From NCBI GenBank assembly GCA_003427395.1, contig BFEA01000010.1:6710207-6732029 (forward strand): a DNA stretch of 21,823 nucleotides, read 5' to 3'. Numbering within the stretch: position 1 is the first letter of the stretch; each line of letters starts with the position of its first letter. The notes below the pieces were generated by a model, which saw only the letters and a list, made by a program, of their open reading frames with translations, did not search any database and was not told where the DNA came from. This document shows, piece after piece, positions 18,128 through 21,823 of the stretch. The stretch is from Chara braunii (taxonomy: Eukaryota > Streptophyta > Charophyceae > Charales > Characeae). A program made the position numbers and the translations under genes.

Positions 18128-18334
18128 CATATGTGGCCCCCTTTCAAAATTTGCCAGCCCTCTATGATATGCTCCTGGAATTCTCCACTTAGTAATATGG
18201 AATTGTTCAGTTTGTGAAAGCTCCACCCCTTCCTTATGTATTTATCAAAGTTGATGATTAGTTCTATTGTCTTGTGATGAAGGACTGGGTAGGGGGCTAT
18301 GGCCAAAATCTCCGCTTCCTTGACTGTCCCCTTG

Positions 18335-18338
18335 AGAT
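18335..18338. repeat. target-site duplication AGAT, left copy
   Basis: AGAT directly before TGTGACGG, the start of the solo LTR; repeated at 19366-19369 directly after its TTGCA end. Confidence 0.7.
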
Positions 18339-19365
18339 TGTGACGGTTTACCCCTCAGCATAAGGCCCTGCAGCAGGCGCGTGCCCGCCCTAAGTGAAGG
18401 CGGTCCCCCTGAATATCAATGTGCCCTGGTCTCGTCAAATTTTGCAAATCGTGGTGGGCGCCAGACAATTCCCACGCGCCAGCTGGTTATATCCGCTTCC
18501 CTTGTGAGAATTGGAAATATGCGTGAGCCTTTCAGGGTCTTTCGGCAAGCTGGTAGAACAGGGAGCCCCGCATGGTTGTGCCTGGGCGGTTGGACGTGCC
18601 TAACCAGTTCGGTCCCAGGCGACTCTCTGAACGGGCCTGGGGCGCAGACACTTTGGCCGAGACTGAAGCTACTGGAAACTTGGCCTCACAGGGCAAGCGG
18701 GAGCAACGACCGCCACCCTTCCATATAGGAAAGGGCTGGGCTACAGCGAGGGCATTCGGGCACTGGCATGTGCAAGCGGCAGCGCTGCTGGAGCGTGCGC
18801 TCGTGGGCTGCTTGCTGTGCGCTAGCGGATGCTGGGCGCGTGCGGGCGTCGAGGAAGAAGAAGCTTGCTGCTGAGGGCGGTGCGATAGCCAGCACCCATA
18901 GCTGGGATTGGCTTGGACAAAGTCAGTGGAGGTTGTGGCAGTCTTCGTGTATGTGGGAGAAGGCCGGGGTGATGAAGTCAAGGGTGAAGGAGGTTGATGA
19001 TGTGAGGGCACGTACCTGGTCTTGGCGATGGTCAACAAGGTCGGCATCTTCATGTAAGGTCGACATGTTCATGTACTTCGGTTGTTTCTGCCGACGTCAA
19101 CAGGATGCATTATCAATTCATAGGCTGCTAGTAAGCTGCGATCGTAGTCTGGGCGGTGAGCGCCAAGTAGGAGGAAGGACTCTGGATACATATGTTGGTG
19201 GTGGCGAGAGTATGCTCTCATTGACATTCGGATTCAGTGCTTTGGTTCTCCGTTGCTGGAATATCAGTGCAGTACTGCTTTCTGGACAGCGTTGGACTTG
19301 CTGGCTTTCAATGTGATTTTGTACTCTGGATTTCTGTCGTTTCGCTATCGCTCATTTTCCTTGCA
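18339..19365 (+). mobile_element. solo LTR (1027 bp) of the same family as the 3' LTR
   Basis: Starts TGTGACGGTTTACCCCTC and ends CATTTTCCTTGCA. It shares with the other LTRs CCCGCCCTAAGTGAAGGCGG (18389-18408), GAAGCTACTGGAAACTT (18665 onward), a TATA-like CATATAGG near 18723 and CCCATAGCTGGG near 18897. No PBS, coding sequence or polypurine tract adjoins it, and 4-bp AGAT flanks both ends, so it is a solo LTR left by recombination between the two LTRs of a former full element. It is more diverged from the big element's LTRs than those are from each other in U3, suggesting another subfamily or greater age. Confidence 0.8.
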
Positions 19366-19369
19366 AGAT
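19366..19369. repeat. target-site duplication AGAT, right copy
   Basis: AGAT directly following the solo LTR, matching 18335-18338. Confidence 0.7.
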
Positions 19370-19850
19370 GTTCAGAAAGAAGACAATAGTCCATACCCTG
19401 GCACACAGGAGAAAGCTGTATGGTGGGCATGATTTTTCTTGACTAGAGAGTACCCTTTAGTTGTTGGGTGTAGGGTGTGAAATGGGTTGACCAGATTGTA
19501 GTCTATGATCAAGTTCTGGACAGGTGATGCTGCTCTGGAGATGCAGTCCATGACCAATTCCAAGGTAGCATTCCAGTCCCCGGCAAGAATACATGTTGCT
19601 AGGGGTGGGATAAGATGCCCTGCTAGGGGTGGGATAAGATGCCCTAGTGAATGGATTAAAGTGGACCTGCTGTTGCGGTTATTAGGAGCATAGATGTTGA
19701 TTAGTCTAAACTCACCCCGAGCTCTGCAGAGTATCTGGTACTGTTGATGCTTATGTTCGTTTGCTGTGCTCCTGATTTGGATTTATTACTATTGCGCAGG
19801 GGTATGGCTGTCCAGGCATGTCAATTGTTGGTGCTGCCATGGTGATAATT
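19366..19850 (-). pseudogene. LINE endonuclease N-terminal and central fragment
   Basis: Read from about 19850 to 19366, this is the apurinic-type endonuclease of a LINE ORF2, which nicks the target DNA. Recognisable blocks are FRLINIYAPNN (about 19710-19678), LAGDWNATLELVMDCI (about 19588-19540) and LIIDYNLVNPFHTLHP, followed by DYCLLSEH in a shifted frame right at the solo-LTR border. A 24-bp stretch is duplicated in frame (19597-19620, 19621-19644), giving GHLIPPLA twice between the IYAPN and GDWN motifs. The very N-terminus and any ORF1 are not recognisable; the start given is approximate. Confidence 0.75.
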
Positions 19851-20132
19851 GAAATTGCGCGTGTGGACGCAAGCTTATCAACCTTCATTCTTGTTCAGAG
19901 TAGCCTAGCCATGTCAACAATCGGTGAGTGTACACTACATATGTACATACTCGAATGTCGATAATATGGCCTGGTGTTGACCCGGCATGCTGCAAACTGA
20001 ATGGGGAATAGTAACGAAAAGCTGGCCTCATTGGAGGTTAAAACGATGTCAAGTGAGAAACTTATTAGGACAAGCGGGCCCGTTGAAGGTTTGCATCGAA
20101 CAAAGGGGAAATAACAGTTGCACACAAGACAG

Positions 20133-20136
<4 letters not shown>
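19851..20136. other. no feature recognised
   Basis: May include the decayed 5' end of the LINE. No reading frame or RNA gene is supported. Confidence 0.4.

Positions 20137-20217
<81 letters not shown>
20137..20217. repeat. (AG)n microsatellite, about 40 units
   Basis: About 80 bp of perfect AG dinucleotides, ending in GTTT at 20217-20220. Frames through it read Arg-Glu or Ser-Leu runs and are not genes. Confidence 0.97.
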
Positions 20218-20218
<1 letters not shown>

Positions 20219-20767
20219 TTCCTACGTTTGCATGCAACAGAGAAGTTGTTCTGATTTATAAATGATGTTTGCACTCATGAGTGAGTGTTTGTGTGTGTTT
20301 GGTCCGTGATTCATGAACACAAAATCCACTTCCAACCACAGAAAGGTTATCGCGAAGTGCAAGGCTCCCCATGCTTGCATGCTTAAGTGGAAAGTGTTGG
20401 CAAACCTGTAATCTTGATGCATACTGGCACTGCAAGAGACGAATTGACAAACACTTGCCTCGCACACGAACAGCCACCAAAGAGTGAACCAAAGAGATCC
20501 CGCAGCATATGACATGACAACTTGTCAGTCTAAAATTCCATCAATGAGCGCAGGGAAGAAATACAGAACTACAACGGGACAGGGTTAGGGATCATCCATG
20601 TGGCAGTAGGATAGGCGCAAACACATTTCATCAGCAAATAGATCATTAAATCAGATTAATCCAGAGAATATGTCTCTGTGGTTGGACAGCATGTGTATCC
20701 CATACCAGTGAAGTCATCTTTGCATGAATGGAAAGAAAGTATGAAACATTTGAGAATCCATGGGGAC
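20218..20767. other. single-copy-looking sequence, no gene recognised
   Basis: Mixed-composition DNA without recognisable domain, RNA gene or repeat end. It borders the LTR starting at 20768. Confidence 0.5.
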
Positions 20768-21289
20768 TGTTACGGACCCAGCCAGGGCTCGATCCCTGGT
20801 CCGCGGGTTACCACCCACCAGGCTGCTATTTCATTTTTTTTGTGTCTCTGTTCTCCGGTGCCTGACTGTTGGCGCCCTCTGCATCTGGCGCCCGTTCTCA
20901 AATCCCGCCTCTGGCACTTTCGGATTTCGATACTTGGCGCCATCCGACATTCTGGCACCCAGGCTCAGACCTTCAATTTTCAGTTTAGCCCCAGCCAAAA
21001 TGCACTTCTGCCCTCCGAACTCAACTTGAGTCTGGTACTTAAGACTGGACTCAAGCTGAGTTCGGGGGATTCAGTTTTCCGCCTCAGTACTCGTGCTTCA
21101 GTGTGACTTGCTGCGACATTGTGTTCGGAATCCAAGATTGCGACTTTGAGACTTTGCGACTTCGCCACTTTGTGTCTGTGTCCGTCGAGTCGTGTCAAGT
21201 CCGTGTCGAGTTGAGTGAGTGTGTGTGTGTGCCCTCACTCCCTCCCTCTCTCTTCCCCGACCTCGCTGCTCTGCCCCAGCCCCGTCACA
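20768..21289 (+). repeat. 5' LTR of the second family
   Basis: Starts TGTTACGGACCCAGCC and ends CCCGTCACA, one base before the PBS. Near the start is the palindrome CCAGGGCTCGATCCCTGG. At 21015-21065 two 18-bp arms (21015-21032 and 21048-21065) form an inverted repeat with a single mismatch around a 15-nt loop. The left border rests only on TG and on distance to the PBS, since the 3' LTR is not in the window. Confidence 0.7.
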
Positions 21290-21290
21290 C

Positions 21291-21302
21291 TGGTATCGGA
21301 GC
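21291..21302 (+). promoter_or_regulatory. primer-binding site, one-base variant of the tRNA-iMet type
   Basis: TGGTATCGGAGC differs from the usual TGGTATCAGAGC (seen at 10074) by A to G at the eighth base. Its position right after the LTR end supports the assignment. Confidence 0.8.
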
Positions 21303-21823
21303 GGCTTAGGCCCTCCCTCCAGCCCCGATTCATCGTCGCCATCGTTGCCACGTCAGCATGGCCTCCGTCACCGCCATGTCATCATCATCGCCGTCGACCC
21401 CGTCGCCATCATTGCCACGTCATCGTCATCGATTGCCTCATCCTCGCTGCCGCGTCATCGTCACCGCCGCCGCTGCCATCACTGACGCGCAGGCAAGTTA
21501 CCAGAAAACGTTTTTTCCTTTCTTTCTCTTCTTTCTTCTTCCTCGTTCCTTCTCCTTCTCGTTCTTCTTCTTCCTCCGTGTCGACGTCCTCGTTTCCCTT
21601 TCTTCCTCCTCTCTGTCATCTCTTCTTTCTCCTTATCATCGTCATCGCCCTCGTCCTTTCCTTCCCTTCCCCCTCGTTCTTCTCCGTTCCCGACTCCCGA
21701 CCCCCGTGTGACTCCCCGCGTGATTTCCCGCGCGTCCCAGCACGGTCCTTGCTACCTTCCCCCCCCCCCGCCCTTCTACTTCCCCGCGCCCCCGTTTCCC
21801 CTGCTCCCCCTCCGCGCGTTGCC
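21303..21823 (+). other. start of internal region, low-complexity, no gag recognised
   Basis: Bases 21310-21480 are rich in CATCGTC-like triplets and contain GCCACGTCA twice (21348 and 21413). From about 21505 the strand is almost only pyrimidines, with a run of C at 21759-21769. Open frames here (for example from 21358) encode Ser/Pro/His/Arg-rich sequence without recognisable domain; they could be leader or an atypical gag start. Confidence 0.5.

Larger units (their letters stand above)
18124..18338 (-). pseudogene. LINE endonuclease C-terminal fragment
   Basis: Read from 18338 to 18124, one frame gives HLKGTVKEAEILAIAPYPVL, then KGWSFHKLNNSILLSGEFQE. This fits the end of a LINE apurinic-type endonuclease and the following conserved FxKLNNSLL...F...I block. 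The normal SDH catalytic motif appears as LHH, so the Asp is lost. The fragment lies between the solo LTR and the big LTR element and joins in sense with the LINE pieces at 19366-19850 and 6903-8529. Confidence 0.75.
20768..21823 (+). mobile_element. 5' end of a second LTR retrotransposon family, cut by the window end
   Basis: A 522-bp LTR (20768-21289), a PBS and the beginning of the internal region. The LTR differs in length and sequence from those of the central element. The rest of the element lies outside the window, so superfamily and intactness are unknown. Confidence 0.75.

Noticed and set aside
18768-19316. 182-residue plus-strand frame in the solo LTR
   Set aside because: It lies entirely within LTR sequence, has no recognisable domain and is Trp/Arg/Ser-rich by composition; the LTR explains the region.
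20137-20217. Arg-Glu or Ser-Leu repeat protein
   Set aside because: Pure dinucleotide microsatellite read in frame.

Overview
The window looks like repeat-dominated nuclear DNA of a plant-lineage eukaryote; no intact host gene, tRNA or rRNA is visible. Pointers are the TGGTATCAGAGC-type primer-binding sites (tRNA-iMet, typical of plant LTR retrotransposons), Ty3/gypsy pol domains, an L1-like LINE, a 91-bp satellite and long microsatellites. A streptophyte alga such as Chara is possible, but that is an impression and not something the sequence proves. Layout, left to right: 1-2448 is a 91-bp tandem repeat array in at least three variant types. 2449-2990 is short single-copy sequence ending in a GAA/AAG purine tract. 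2990-6230 is pyrimidine-rich noncoding DNA with about a dozen short inverted repeats, a diverged internal duplication, a poly-T tract and a 4 x 24-bp tandem repeat. 6230-6902 is the right part of an LTR rich in AGTC. From 6903 to about 19850 the ground sequence is one decayed LINE on the minus strand (endonuclease at the right, reverse transcriptase at the left). It has been split twice: by a solo LTR (18339-19365, 4-bp duplication AGAT) and by a complete Ty3/gypsy-type element (8530-18123, 4-bp duplication CCAG). The LINE reads on across both insertion points, allowing for frameshifts. 20137-20217 is an (AG)n microsatellite. 20768-21823 is the 5' LTR, primer-binding site and first internal bases of a second LTR retrotransposon family that runs off the window. 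The central element carries, in order: 5' LTR, primer-binding site, leader, broken gag (acidic/coiled segment, core, Arg/Gly-rich stretch, CCHC knuckle), protease, reverse transcriptase, RNase H, a first integrase (INT1), a second homologous but different integrase (INT2), a chromodomain-like tail, polypurine tract and 3' LTR. All coding parts are broken by stops, frameshifts or small indels. The two integrases in a row, and LTRs that agree closely in their first 500 bp but hardly in their last 600, suggest the element is a mosaic of two related elements. The most interesting points are this dual-integrase mosaic, the nested layout with recoverable target duplications, the AGTC-rich U3 arrays shared by two LTRs, and the hairpin-rich region at 3500-5320. 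None is demonstrated to be a new active system; most of the window is decayed mobile DNA.
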